A stretch of DNA of 64,000 bases, taken from the NCBI GenBank assembly GCA_030248215.1, contig JASANG010003961.1, forward strand, positions 1-64,000, in the 5' to 3' direction. Below are positions 1 to 12,900 of this stretch, piece by piece; the first letter of the stretch is position 1; each line of letters starts with the position of its first letter. The notes beneath the pieces are model-generated. The model was given only the letters and a program-made list of their open reading frames with translations, was not told the DNA's origin and searched no databases. The DNA comes from Enoplolaimus lenunculus (taxonomy: Eukaryota > Nematoda > Enoplea > Enoplida > Thoracostomopsidae). The position numbers were made by a program, and so were the translations under genes.

Positions 1-137
1 AACAGATAAATTTAGAAAAATTATGCAAAATTTTACAACCGAAGTTGCCGGAACATCCGGCAAAAATTCTGCCAGAGCCGGAGGCCGATTCCCTGCTGGA
101 GCCGGAACCGGAGGCAGACCTCCGGTTGTACCCTGCC
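1..137. mobile_element. CCGGAGG-rich MITE, right end
   Basis: Ends in ACCTCCGGTTGTACCCTG, the right terminus of the same family as 11426-11672. The left end lies before the window. Confidence 0.6.
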
Positions 138-798
138 GTATGGGAACGAACGGTGTCGGACGTCATCAAAAGTATAGCACCATCCTTATCCTGGTATTAA
201 TAGCTTTACTCGAATTAAAGAAGAACTACGGACAGGTTAACAGAAATTGTGGAAGTAATATAATACCAACTGCACTAATCTTTAATAATTACGCGTGTGT
301 ACAGTACAAAATCTCCACAATTCGTTGCAAGCTGTTGTATTCAAACGGTAGTGGTAAAATCTTCACAATAAGTACAAGCTCTTATAGTCTGAGATAGGAC
401 TATCAGAACTCATAATTCTGACTCATTCTGATTTAATTAATCAATTCCCCCGGAATTCTCAGAGTGAAAATCAGCTCAACTGAGAGTGAGTTAAAGTTAA
501 CTGATATTTAACTCAGAAATAACGAAACTTTCCGTCTAACAGTTGATTAATTAACTCATTGGAATTTATAGTTTTAAGCGGTGATCGTAAACGCCTTTCG
601 TCCAAGAGAATCTGGTTTCGAATCCTAAATTAAAATATTAGATTTGTGATAAAATAGAAGAAATGTTCATTTGAGAAATTGTTTTGACAATTTTTATACT
701 TGCATAATTTTTCAGTTTTGTCAAATTTTAACCAATCATATGAATTTTTATTATTCGAAGGCAAAGTTGTATTACTGTTCACATTTGGGTTTTTACAG
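138..798. other. Intron sequence before exon 1
   Basis: Apart from a GTATAGCACCA-type repeat end near 165 and the GAGTTGA MITE remnant, I see no exon, RNA gene or signal. The open frame at 23-397 starts in a transposon. Confidence 0.6.
380..575. mobile_element. GAGTTGA MITE, partial
   Basis: GATAGGACTATCAGAACTCA and repeated AACTCA/TGAGTT half-sites up to AACTCATTGGAATTTATAG, the family terminus. Confidence 0.55.
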
Positions 799-922
799 GA
801 ACATTTCATTGCGTATGCGCTCCTGATTACACCGGACCAAAATGTTGCACGCCAATCGTCCATTGCTTGAGCGAACCGTGCAAAAATAACGGAACCTGTA
901 TCGAAATACATTCTGGCTATCG
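799..922 (+). CDS. Exon 1 in window: EGF-like
   Basis: Acceptor TTTTACAG ends at 798 and the donor is GTCAGT. The exon enters at codon position 2 and leaves with two bases. It finishes one EGF repeat ([13 protein letters not shown]) and starts the next ([20 protein letters not shown]). The first half of the first EGF must lie in an earlier exon, which I cannot find in 1-798, so the gene starts outside the window. Confidence 0.8.
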
Positions 923-3900
923 GTCAGTGTTCGAAACACATACGCTCGTAGCCAAGCGTGGCCGGAGGTGGGGCTCGCAGCCCTTTCTGACAAATTTTGG
1001 CCACTCCCATAAAATTTTTCACTTCGCTTGTAAAGTCAATGAAAACCCTTGTACGCCCCCCTCCCTAAAAATTTTTAGCCCCCTAGCAAGGTGTACTGGC
1101 TACGGGCTTGTCACCGCCAAACAGTGATGTTGCCACGATTTTATTTCGGGAGGAAATAATTTAGTCGGCCCATGTATAGAACAGGGCCGGAACAGTAGTA
1201 TAAGCATATTCCTAAGCCTAAGCCTAAGCCTAAGCCAAAACCTAAGCGTATGGAGGAAAATATTTCTAAGCCTAAGCTTAAGCCTAAGCCTAAGCAAAAA
1301 AATTAGCCTAAAGCTTAAACTGACTCTATTATAGCCCCTCTAAAAAACGATCCGGCCCTGTTCTATACGTGGGCCATTTAGGCCATCAATTTGTTGCGAG
1401 AGAGCGAAGCATGCGAGTGACCTCTGCATTCTACAACCTTTAAAAGTTGGTTTACGCAGTCTTTCTAGAATTTGGGGGATATATTTCCTTACCCTTTCCC
1501 CCCTGCATACGATCCTGCCACAAACATCGTTTAAAGGTTTTCGGAAATCTTGGGCGCTGGCAGGATGTGCCTTTACTGCACCACAGCGCTGTCTTGTGTT
1601 CATAAACTTTATTTTTGTCAATAATTTCTTAGTTATTAGGCGTTCTGGGCAACGCATACCAATCTCACCCTCATTGTACACCATAAACCAAATATGCCGT
1701 TTTCACTCACAAAATCGTCAATCTACAACTGGTGATAGGTGCTACATACATTTGAGAATACAGCTTGCTAATGCATTTCAAGTCCAGCTGCTGCCACCTC
1801 GCTACCCCGAGAGGTGGCCAGGCGGGCAGCTGGGAGACCCCCAGCAAAAACAGATCCATCATACGATTATATATTGCGCTCTCGCGTATTCGACCACTAT
1901 TTTTGGATAAAATGCGTCGTCGCTGGTTGATACCCCTACATAAGGCAGACCCATCTCGCACGATCCCAGCACAAGCTCGGACGCTGTGCGGTCCTGTAAG
2001 TTTCGCAACAACAAACGGTACATGACGTCATAATTACCGTATGCATTTTAATAAATGCATAATCTGACGTCATGTGTTGTTTTAGCTGCGTGTGTCCTGA
2101 CGACACAACAGGGCCAAATTGCGATAAAGTGATCGTATGCAAACCTGGCGATTGTGGCAAAAACGCAAAATGCATTATTGTCGACCATCATAAAATGTGC
2201 GTTTGCTTGCCAGGATACACTGGAAATCCATATAAAGAATGCGACATTCACACGTCATCAACGTGTTCCAGCGGTACGTACCTACAACAAATATTCATGG
2301 AACTGTGGGCCAATGTTACTTTTAGGTGCGAAACTGTAGATTAAGCGTGTTTCTAACCGTAAGTCTACGCCTAAGCGTTGCAAAAATGTGTTCGTAAGCC
2401 TAAACCTAAGCCTAAGCAAAAAATGTAATCTAGAATCTAAACTTACTGTTTACAGACCAACCGGAAACCTGGACGCCCCTTAAAGTAACATAGGCCGAAC
2501 TGTGCACACCGAATAGTGCTAGCAAACGAGTGTTTTCTCGTCCAATCAGATTTAAAAAGTTTTTTGTTGAGGTTGTTGGAGCACTTTTTAGAGCTCTGTA
2601 ATAATTTCGAGATATCCATATAATTAAAGCTGGAATACCAACATACGTGCTTTGGGCAACGTTTCAGCATTTTACTTCGTTTACAATATTTTCTTCGAAC
2701 GCAAACGTGAATTTTCTGTGAAAAGAAAATTTGTGCAACGCACGTTGTTGTACATTCGTTAATTTCTGCGTATTGCGCAAAGCCGGCTGGCTAGTGTTCT
2801 GGGAGTCAAATTGACTCTCCTCGAAATTGGCTTTTCCAGACTACACAAACTATTAAGTCAAATTCGACTCAGCCACAGTCAAATTCGACTCCGCCAGAGT
2901 CAAATTCGACTCCGCCAGTCAGATTCGACTCACCCGACTCGCTCAGTGAGTCGAATTTGACTCTGGCGAAGTCGAATTTGACTCAGTTTGTGTAGTCCCA
3001 GAAGCCTATTTCGGAAAGAATCAATGTCACTCACCATTTTTTGCAGAGTATCAAAAATATGCCGGCTGTGGGTACTGACCGTGTCGGCTGCCTACAGCCG
3101 ACGATCTCGGCGGTCGACCGACCAACCGTGACCAGTTTTACCTCAACTCATGTAAAGCGCAGGTATCGAACAAGGAACTGCATGGATAAGCCTAAGAGAA
3201 TCTACGCTCTAAAAACGGTGAGTCAAATTGACTATCCGACATAGGCTTTTCGGAAGCACACAAATTGAGTCAAAATTAGTCTCCGGCAAAGTCAAATCGA
3301 TTCACTGAGTCGCACATTTGACTCTGGCGGAGTCGAATTTGACTGTTTGTGTAATCCCGAGAAGCCTATTTCGGAGAGAGTCAATTTGACTCACCATTAT
3401 TTCCAATGTACCATTAGCATTTTACCTAATGTTTCATTGTGGGTAAACTGATAAGATCTTAACATTTCGAAGACATACATTGTTAAAGATAGTAAACTGA
3501 AAATTTTTCGCTTAACCCTTTCTCACATGAATATTTTCTATTCCCGTGAGACCTACTTTTATCCTAAATTTAAGAAAGTGAATAAATGTAAATGTGAACC
3601 GTTTGCCTGTTTTAGGCGATCCCCATTGGAGAACGTACGACGGGCGGCGATTTGATTATATGGGAACGTGTCCGTACATTTACTCGGAACCGTGTAATCA
3701 CACCGGATCACAACTGTTTCCGCCGTTCGCCGTTGAACAGAAAAATATTCAACTACAACCGCACGCTCGAGTTACTTTTGTTCAGTGGATTCAAACTGAT
3801 GTTTACGGTTTTCAAATTCGATTCAACAGAGGTACAGACAGACACGCATCAACGCCGCGATTTTATATTTAAACTTGATCCGGTCGCACCATCCCTGCCG

Positions 3901-6900
3901 GCAGGTGGCTTGCCGAAAATGGGTTCAGTGCTTTTAGGACAAAATCAATTTTAATAATTTTTATCAAATCCAAATTTTTTGACAGCCTGATTAAGAACAT
4001 GTATATGGCTTCAAGGTCGTTTTGCTCACGGGATCTTCTTCAGTTAATACAAGCTTTGATCCAGCCAAGTTTAACTTGTATGGTACAGAAGAGACATGTT
4101 TTTAATCTAAAAAGCCCGAAGTTCGGTTTCTTATCTCTAAACCCCTACAAAATTGTAACCTGGGCCAAATGTGATGCGCCCGGCAGAGCCCGATCCGTTC
4201 GGTCATTCTTGAAAACAAGTATCGCTCATAGATCTAGTTCTGTATTTACAAATGCATATAGCACCTATCAACAGTTACTGATCGGTTTTCAAACTAACGA
4301 ACTGCTAGAATTGCAGCCCTTGAAAATTGCACAAATGTTGATTAAATCGAATGCATCAAATGTGCTGAATTTCAAACCTCACCGTTTCCTGGTTCGGTCG
4401 GTTACAAGACCGAGCGCCAAGTGGTAATACGTGCTACACACATTTGAGAATACAGGCTCTATAGAATAAAACGGTATATACTCAAAACAGTTATTCTTCG
4501 TACACGAAAAAACTCTAAAATGAATCGCTAGCAACGTATCAAAATGCGACTAAAGTGTCGGCTTGCTTCAAATCGCGAAAAAGTGTTTTGTATTTTTGAA
4601 ACGATTTCTATTTCAGGCGGATCTTTGGTCATTGATGGCGTTCGGGTTTACGCGCCGTGGTACTACTACGAAAATCGCCTACTCAACGATACCATTGATC
4701 GACCTAAAACAATATCCGTCAGGCCGTACGGAAGTCAAGGACTGGTTCTTGACACCGATTTCTATCTACGGGTCACTTTTGACGGTTACAGCATGTCGTG
4801 TATTTGGACACCGCTTGTGCCTCGTAAGTTATATCGACGGTCGATAAAGCCTCTTTTACACTGTACATTCCAATGAGTTAACTAATCAACTTAAGTAGCT
4901 AGTTAGTTGTTTCTGAATAAATCTTTGTAAACATTAGTTGAATCTGAGTTGAGTTGATTCTCACACTGAGTTGAGTTGTTTTTTGCCGAGTTGATTAATT
5001 AACTCAGAATGAGTTGAATTAAATCATAATTGTGAGTTCTGATAGTCCTAACTCAGATTGAGTGATATAATTCAATCGGAGTTAAAATCAACTCAATGAA
5101 ATTTACAGTGTAGACAAGAGTGTGCAACTTGGTAAAATATGCATGGCACACAAACGTACCTACGCTCGTTGCATTTTTGTCACCCCCCACAGTTCAGAGG
5201 GGTAAAGATTAGATATGCAACACACAAAATACAAGACCAAACGATAATAAGGCGAAGAATATAAGTTGCTCATTTTGTACATAAATTTTATTAGCATCAT
5301 CTTCAATTTTGTTTTTTCAACCACCCAAAAAAAATGAGGGGTGTAGGCCAAAAATGCAACGCGCTAGGCACATTCTTTGCTACACAGTATGTACCCAGTT
5401 ACATACACTTGTTAAAGAGTATTATACACTGTTGCTTATATCAAGAGTGGAAATGCATACTTCAACAAGAGTATGCAACTTGGTACTTTCTGTTTAGAAA
5501 AGAATGTATATACCCGGCACGCGTTGCATTTTTTGCCCTACTTCCATTTATTTAGAGGGGGGGGTACAACCTGTTCGAACCATGACACTTTATATATCCG
5601 GCAACAAAAAATGCTCCGCCTACAGTTTTCTTGTACTATGCACTCTTGGTTATATCAAGAGTGGATAATCATAAACGAGAGTATGCAACTAGCTGAGAAG
5701 TGTAAGGTACAGCAAAGTACGACACTGTATATTGTGCATACAATGTAGAGGCAGCGGCAGTTCCAGAAATTTGACTTGGAGCCATCTGGATCCGTCCCTG
5801 TTTGGATTAGCCTGGGCACGTAGCCTAAGGGGCCAGCCTGACTCAGCGCTTCCCTGGGAAAATTTGTTCTCCGTCTAGAAAATTAGCAAACTTATTTGTC
5901 AACAAAAATCTTTGTATGGGCATCCCGAAAATTTTTCATCTCCCATTGCAAGGTGAGCTGGCTACGGGTCTGGATTGGCCCATGCCGAATATAGACACAA
6001 AAAGGTTTTGAAAATATTGATTAAAATGTGTGTGGCGAGCTTTCGTGGACATCCGAATGAAAAAAGTAGCATAGGCCAATAGATAAGACCCTACAAACAA
6101 TACAAATTAACCCTTTATCACATGAATATTTTCTGTTTCCCCTGAGACCTACTTTTATGCTAGGATTCGAACTCCAGTGACTGGAGTGGGAGGCGTATAC
6201 CATCACCACTGAGCTATAGGAGCTTGACGCTCGAGCCCGAGGGTGCTCTCACGTCTTGTGATGATTTATTACTATGTATACATGTTGCAATTTGTTAAAC
6301 ACTGTGCGATACATATTATTTAACGTATATACACTGCGCTTAGTTGCCTATGGGCAACTCAATGTGAGAAGGGGTTAAAGTACGGTAATTTATGTATTGT
6401 CCGTCAAAGCGGTGAGACGCCCGAATTCGAAATCACTGACACCAACGTCCCTTTTTTGTGGGGACCCTAAGGGTGGCCCTATACTTGTCGTACGGCACCG
6501 TCCATCACCATACGGTATCGTACGTGAGTAATTTCACGTACGATACCGCACGGTGATGTACGGCGCCAGACGGTGACGAACGGCACCGGTCGGTGACGGA
6601 CGTCACCGGTCGGTGACGGACGTTGCCGAACGTCATCAAAAGCCATGCGCCAACCTTAGTGTGGTGTAACAAAAAACCTGGGCGGGTAAAGCACATCTCA
6701 TTGGTTATATTTTTAATATTTTAGCTTACGAATCACATATGTGCGGTCTCGGTGGAACCATGGACCACGATCCAAACGACGATTTCTTGATGCCGAACGG
6801 TCTTTTAGCACCAAATCAGACGTATTTTGGTGATAGTTGGATTACAAGTAATGATTTCGATTGGCTTTTGTCACTTGTTTCGGCTGATCAGAGCGAAATG

Positions 6901-9900
6901 AAAGACAATTCGACTGAAACTTTGTTTCAAACGATATTTTGTCTCGTAGGAGTAAACAGGTTTCATGCACGAACCAATCAGATTGATTGTACTGTGAAGT
7001 AGGCCAATGTTACTTTAAGGGGCGTAACAGTAGACTAAGCGTATTCCTAAGCCTATGTCTAAGTCTCAGCGTTGCAAAAATGTGTTCCTAAGCGTAAGCA
7101 AAAAATGTAATCTAGTATCTAAACCTACTCTTTTATAGACCCGCCAGAAACCTGGACGCCCTTTAAAGTAATATGGGCTATAAAGTTTAAAAAAGACATT
7201 CAGGTATGTTAATATTTCCCAAAATTTAAAGCCACTTGTTCTCTAATTTCTAAGGGTCTAAATTCCGAATCGGCGACAAATAGTCGCCCGACAACTTGTC
7301 GCACAACAGTGTCCTAAAGCCGATGTATAAATTTAAGCATCATCACAAGCGTAATCCTGGGCCTAAGACCAAGCATAGCGATGGGCGACGAATTGTCGAG
7401 TCGATCAAATTTCGGATTACAAGTTGTCGGACGACGATCCGTATCGTCATCAAATTTAGCACGCAACTCGATTTGGAAATGAATTTTTTAAAACCACTAA
7501 GCGCAAATATTGCGTTGCGCAGTTGAAGATATTGCTCTGACAGGACTATAGACACTGAAATTTGTGTATTTTTTTTGCAATTTCCGTTTATTTTACGACA
7601 TTTTTGCAAAAATTACAAAAGCAACTTCGGATCTTTTGGGATCTACGCAGCCGATCCTGCAACCGAAGCCATGCAAAATTCTCAAAATTGGCAACGTGAT
7701 TTTATATGATAAAATTGCGTGTGACTTTTTGTTCGCTTCGCTCGCAAGTTTTTCTTCTTTCACTCTTTCCGATTATTACACTGCAAAAAATAGTGAGTCA
7801 AATTGACTTTCTCCGAAATAGGCTCTACGGTACTACACAAACTGAGACAAATTCGACGCCGACAGAGTCAAATTTGATTCAATAAATCGCACATTTGCCT
7901 CTGGTGGAGTTGAATTGGATTCAGTTTGCGTAGTCCCGTAGAGCCCATTTCGGAGAAAGTCAATTTGACTCCCCCATTCATTGCAGTGTAGACAGTTGTG
8001 ATTGGTCAACCTTTGAATAACCCGGTGGCGCATAAATATTACAGCTTCTCGCACGCTAGATTGGCCCACACTGCAAAAAATGGTGAGTCAAATTGACTCT
8101 CTCTGAAATAGGCTCTACGGGGCTACACAAACTGAGTGAAATTAGACTCCGCCAAAGTCAAACGTGCCACTCAGCGAGTCGAATTCAACTCTGGCGGAGT
8201 CAAATTTGACTCAGTTTGTGTAGTCCCGTAGAGGCCATGTCGGAGAGGATCAATTTGACTCAGTTTGTGTAGTCCCGTAGAGGCCATGTCGGAGAGGATC
8301 AATTTGACTCAGTTTGTGTAGTCCCGTAGAGGCCATGTCGGAGAGGATCAATTTGACTCAGTTTGTGTAGTCCCGTAGAGGCCATGTCGGAGAGGATCAA
8401 TTTGACTCAGTTTGTGTAGTCCCGTAGAGGCCATGTCGGAGAGGATCAATTTGACTCAGTTTGTGTAGTCCCGTAGAGGCCATGTCGGAGAGGATCAATT
8501 TGACTCAGTTTGCATAGTCCCGTAGAGCCTATTTCGGAGAAAGTCAATTTGACTCACCATTTTCTGCAGTGCACAAATGCGTTTGCACGAACGGCCGAGC
8601 TTGATGCAAAAAGTCTTTAGCCTACAAAAATATGTCTCGTTTACAAGCGGTAAAGACAAAATATCAATAAAAACGTTTCGCTCCTGGTTCGGTCATATAG
8701 TAAAATTTGCGGCCGGCTTCGAATTTTCGGTCCCACATTTCACCCCTCCCGTTGAGTTGTTTTCCGGAGTCATCTTTCGGTACGGAAGACGGGTGCTCGG
8801 TCAACATCAGATTCCCCCAAATATTTGTGGATCCGTTACTAATGAAAAAACTTTATTTTAAAAATACCGCTCAAGATATTGGGGGTCGAAGGTGCCAGTC
8901 AGCATCCCAGAAAAATAGTCGCCGCTGACACCAGTCAAGGATAACCCAATGAAACTTTAGGTTCGGGTTGGAAATTAAAACATTTAATGCAAAAATTGCG
9001 CTGGCTTCTTGCTTTGTAAAGTTGAAAACTCATTCCGAGTGACGTTTGAGTTTTGATTGCGTATCAGAGATAAGATTTCTGGCCCATGTTACTTTAAGGG
9101 GCGTCCAGGTTTCTGGTGGGTCTATGAAAGAGTAGATTTAGATTCTAGATTACATTTTTTGCTTAGGCTTAGGTTTAGGCTTAGTAAAACACATTTTTGC
9201 AACGCTTAGGTTTAGGCTTAGGCTTAGGTGTAGGCTTAGGAATTTATTTTTGCAACGCTTAGGCTTAGGCTTTGGAATACGCTTAATCTACTGTTACGCC
9301 CCTTAAAGTAACATTGGCCAGCTTCCTTATCAAATTTGACATACCCCCCCCCCCCCCCGTTTTGAGGTTAGCCGCCTCTGTTTCAAGCGGCCCTGACTGT
9401 TGAAACGGATGGATGTATTAGCTATTTTGACCCCATAGCAGAATAAATTTCTCGTCATATATGTCCTAACACGCGTCTAGTCACTTTAGCATGTCCGCAG
9501 AGACGATGGCACCCTCGCTATCGAATCCAGAGTGCACGGTAGAATATAAGCACCGGGTCAAAATTGTATGCGATAAAACACTAAGGTACCTACCTTACAA
9601 TTGTTCCCGTCAGAAAATTTTCACATGTATAGCATACAGTACAAATTGCGTTTCACAACCGTTACCAGCCCGCCGCTACGTCACAAATTTCTCGATCCGC
9701 CGCTGAGTACACTCGGTTTATATCCTGCCGTTGGGTCGTTCCATGCCCCTGAAATAAATATTTTTAGACGACACGGATTGTTTGAAAGGAAGTGATATTA
9801 ATACTCATGATTGTGATCCAATAGAAATGCAAATTGCACGTCAAATGTGCGCTGTATTACGCGACAACAAAGGTGTTTTTGCTGCGTGTCTGTCGATGTC

Positions 9901-12900
9901 AGATTTAGACGACTGGGTGTATGATTGTGAATATGACGTGTGTCATTATCATGATTCTCATGACGAATTTTGTAATGTTTTGTCGAATTTTGCTCATAAA
10001 TGTCAACAAGAAATACCCGGTAAGTTTGTAAAATAAACTAAACGTAGCGTCAATTTTCAAATTTAGGTTCAAATTAACCTTGTGTAGAGTTATATTTGAT
10101 AAATGTATGCGAAAAATAATAGAAAATGACGTTTTGTACACACAAAATGTACGTGGTATTTTTGTAAAATAAAAATTGACAACATGCAATACAAGAGTGT
10201 AGACGGATAGTAAAAATTCCGCAAACGAAAACGGAAAACGAATACTGAAGTATAAAAATTTCCTAAATGTTATATTTTTCTGCCAACACAATTGAAGCGT
10301 GCATATTTTCACTGGTCTTTCTAAATTTTGAAAGAAGACATGGCGGATGCATCGAAATTTTTAAGGTTTTGGATTAATTTTGTAATTTTTATTTCTTTTC
10401 GAACATTTGCAGCTAATCTGTAGCGAAAACTTGCAAGATATATACGTGATACATAACTAATATTGAACTTAAAAATTACAGAATTTCCGTTATTTCTACA
10501 ACGGAAACGGAAACGGACACCGATTTTTACTAGAAATTCAAACGGATATCCGGTTACACCGTGCGCTATATTTATCTCAATTAGGTTCATTAAAATAAAG
10601 TTTTCGAGAAAATCTGACACTTTCTACAAGTGTCGACTTCAAATGTAACTCACATGAAATCGTTATATACCCATCCTAAAAGTTTTAGCCCCCCTGTGAT
10701 CTCTAGCAACAAGAACGTATCCAGGATTTCGTTTCGGGAAGAAAAGTTGCATAGAAATAATTTCACCTTTAGGATCCATAAAGTCATTATAAATCCTGCT
10801 AAAACAGCTTGTTTTGTAAATCTCGGCAGGAATATATCCCCTCTATGTTTCCCATTGCATACGCCAATCGGCCCGTATCCAGCTCGCCTTATTAGGGGGT
10901 GGCTCAAACGTTTTCAGGAGAGATATATAAGGGTTTCGCTTGAGTTACAATCAATGTTGAAAATTTTCTAGGGATGGTCAAAATTTTTCCAGTGGGGGCT
11001 GAGAATCCCCTGCCCCCCTCTCGGCTACGGGCCCGACGGCCAAGCCCAGCAAGACAGTTTGCGTGTCGTCTTGTGTGATCTTTGTTTTGTGCCATTTTAG
11101 GCTTACGGATTGACTGGCGTAATGCAACCATGTGTCCAATGAACTGTGGTCCTTACTCGCACTACGATCCATGCGTTCGGGCGTGTCCATCAACTTGCGC
11201 TAATTTCACTGACGTCCCAAGTCATTGTGATTTGCCGTGTATTGAAGGATGTGCCTGCAACGACGGTGCTGTACGAGACGGAAATAAATGTATTCCGGTG
11301 GACCAATGCGGATGCACAGATCAAAATACCGGAAAATATTATCCTGCAAGTAAGTTTCTCAACGGATCGATAGCAACGGAATCTGAACAGAAACAGTTGG
11401 CACGTTTTCTTTGTCTGCTCTCTAGGGTGCAACCGGAGGTTAAAAATACCGAAGCCGGAGCCGGAGTCGGAGCCGGACGTGACGATATGTTAGATAGTTA
11501 AAATGATAGTTAATTAGTTAATTTTAGTAAATATCTGTAATTATGCCTTGAAAATTGTGACAGAAGTAAAACGAAACGCGTTCAACAGATGAATTTTGCA
11601 AAACTATGCAAAACCGAAATTGCCTCTGCCTGAGCCGGATCCGGAGGCAGACCTCCGGTTGTACCCTGCTGCTCTCTGAACGGCGAAGCCTAGGAGTCAT
11701 TGGTGCTGGGCCTAAGGTTGGTGCAATTTTAGAGGTTTATATTCCCGTGTATAGCCTGCTTGTATATACTGCTATACCTCGCCCCGTTGTTAAAAATTTT
11801 GCGACGCTAATTGTTCGTTTCAAGAGCGCATGATACAAGACTGTGCAACTCTTGGGGTTCTGCATGGTACAAAATGTACCACCAGCCGGCGTTGCGTTCT
11901 TGGCCGACCCCCCCCCCTGGGTTGAGAGGGGGGTCGCTATCACATGAATACCCCTAATCTAACCTTTAACAGGAGCATGTTTGACGCCGCATATATAAGT
12001 GCCATGGTTCGCACCGGTTGTACGCCCCGTTAAACAAAATGGGACAGCATAAAAACGCAACGAGTGCCGGGTACATTTTTTTCTACACAGAATGTGCTCA
12101 GTTGCACACTTTTGTTATAAATAGCATTTTCTGCAAATTATCCACAACGTTATACACAGCAATTTTCGTTGCACTCGTTTTGGAAAATGTAAATCTTATA
12201 ATGTAAAATACTTAAAGTTGCAACGTTTCGTGGCACGCTATACTCGCCGCGCGCCGCCGGACGCAGCCAGATGCCGCACGTCGCCGCGCGCCACCAAACC
12301 GGTTTTGCCTATATTTTTGTAACCAACACATGGCGGCGTCCGGCGGCGTTCGGCGGCATCCGGCGGCGTCTGGCGGCATCCAGTGGCGTCCGGCGGCATC
12401 CGGCGGCGTTCGGCGGCATCCGGCGGCATCCGGCGGCGTCTGGCGGCATCCAGTGGCGTCCGGCGGCATCCGGCGGCGTCTGGCGGCATCCGGTGGCGTT
12501 TGGCAGCGCACGCCGTCCCCCAGCGCAGTAAAGCATAGCGAAACTCTTTCTTCTTTTGTACTTTCGGTTTCTGTGCGTAAACAATGTTAAATTCAAAAAA
12601 CCAATCACTAAACTGACAATGGCTTGGTTTCTGAAATCTTACTTAAGTATTTACTTAAAGCTATACTTAACCCTCTTTAGTCCCGGAGTTGTTTACGACC
12701 ACAACCAAATTATTATTGGAAACTGTACATCAATGTAAATAGTTTAGCAAATTATACATACACAGATATGAATAGCAAAGCTTTAGTATACATTGCTTCA
12801 CGTAAAAACGTTTAATCCCAGGTCCAAAATGCAGGACTAAGAGGTGTTAAGTACTTACTTAAGTCGCCGCCTAAAATAAATACTTAAATTTGCGAGCAAA

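Noticed and set aside
23-397. 124-codon frame at the left end
   Set aside because: Starts in a CCGGAGG MITE and runs through GTATAGCACCA repeat sequence. No domain is visible.
6848-7002. Unspliced continuation of exon 5
   Set aside because: The frame stays open for about 50 codons, but it breaks the VWD-to-C8 continuity that exon 6 restores exactly.
12238-12608. Several overlapping ~80-100-codon frames, Pro/Asp/Ala-rich
   Set aside because: All are readings of the CGGCGGCAT minisatellite, open on both strands in several frames.
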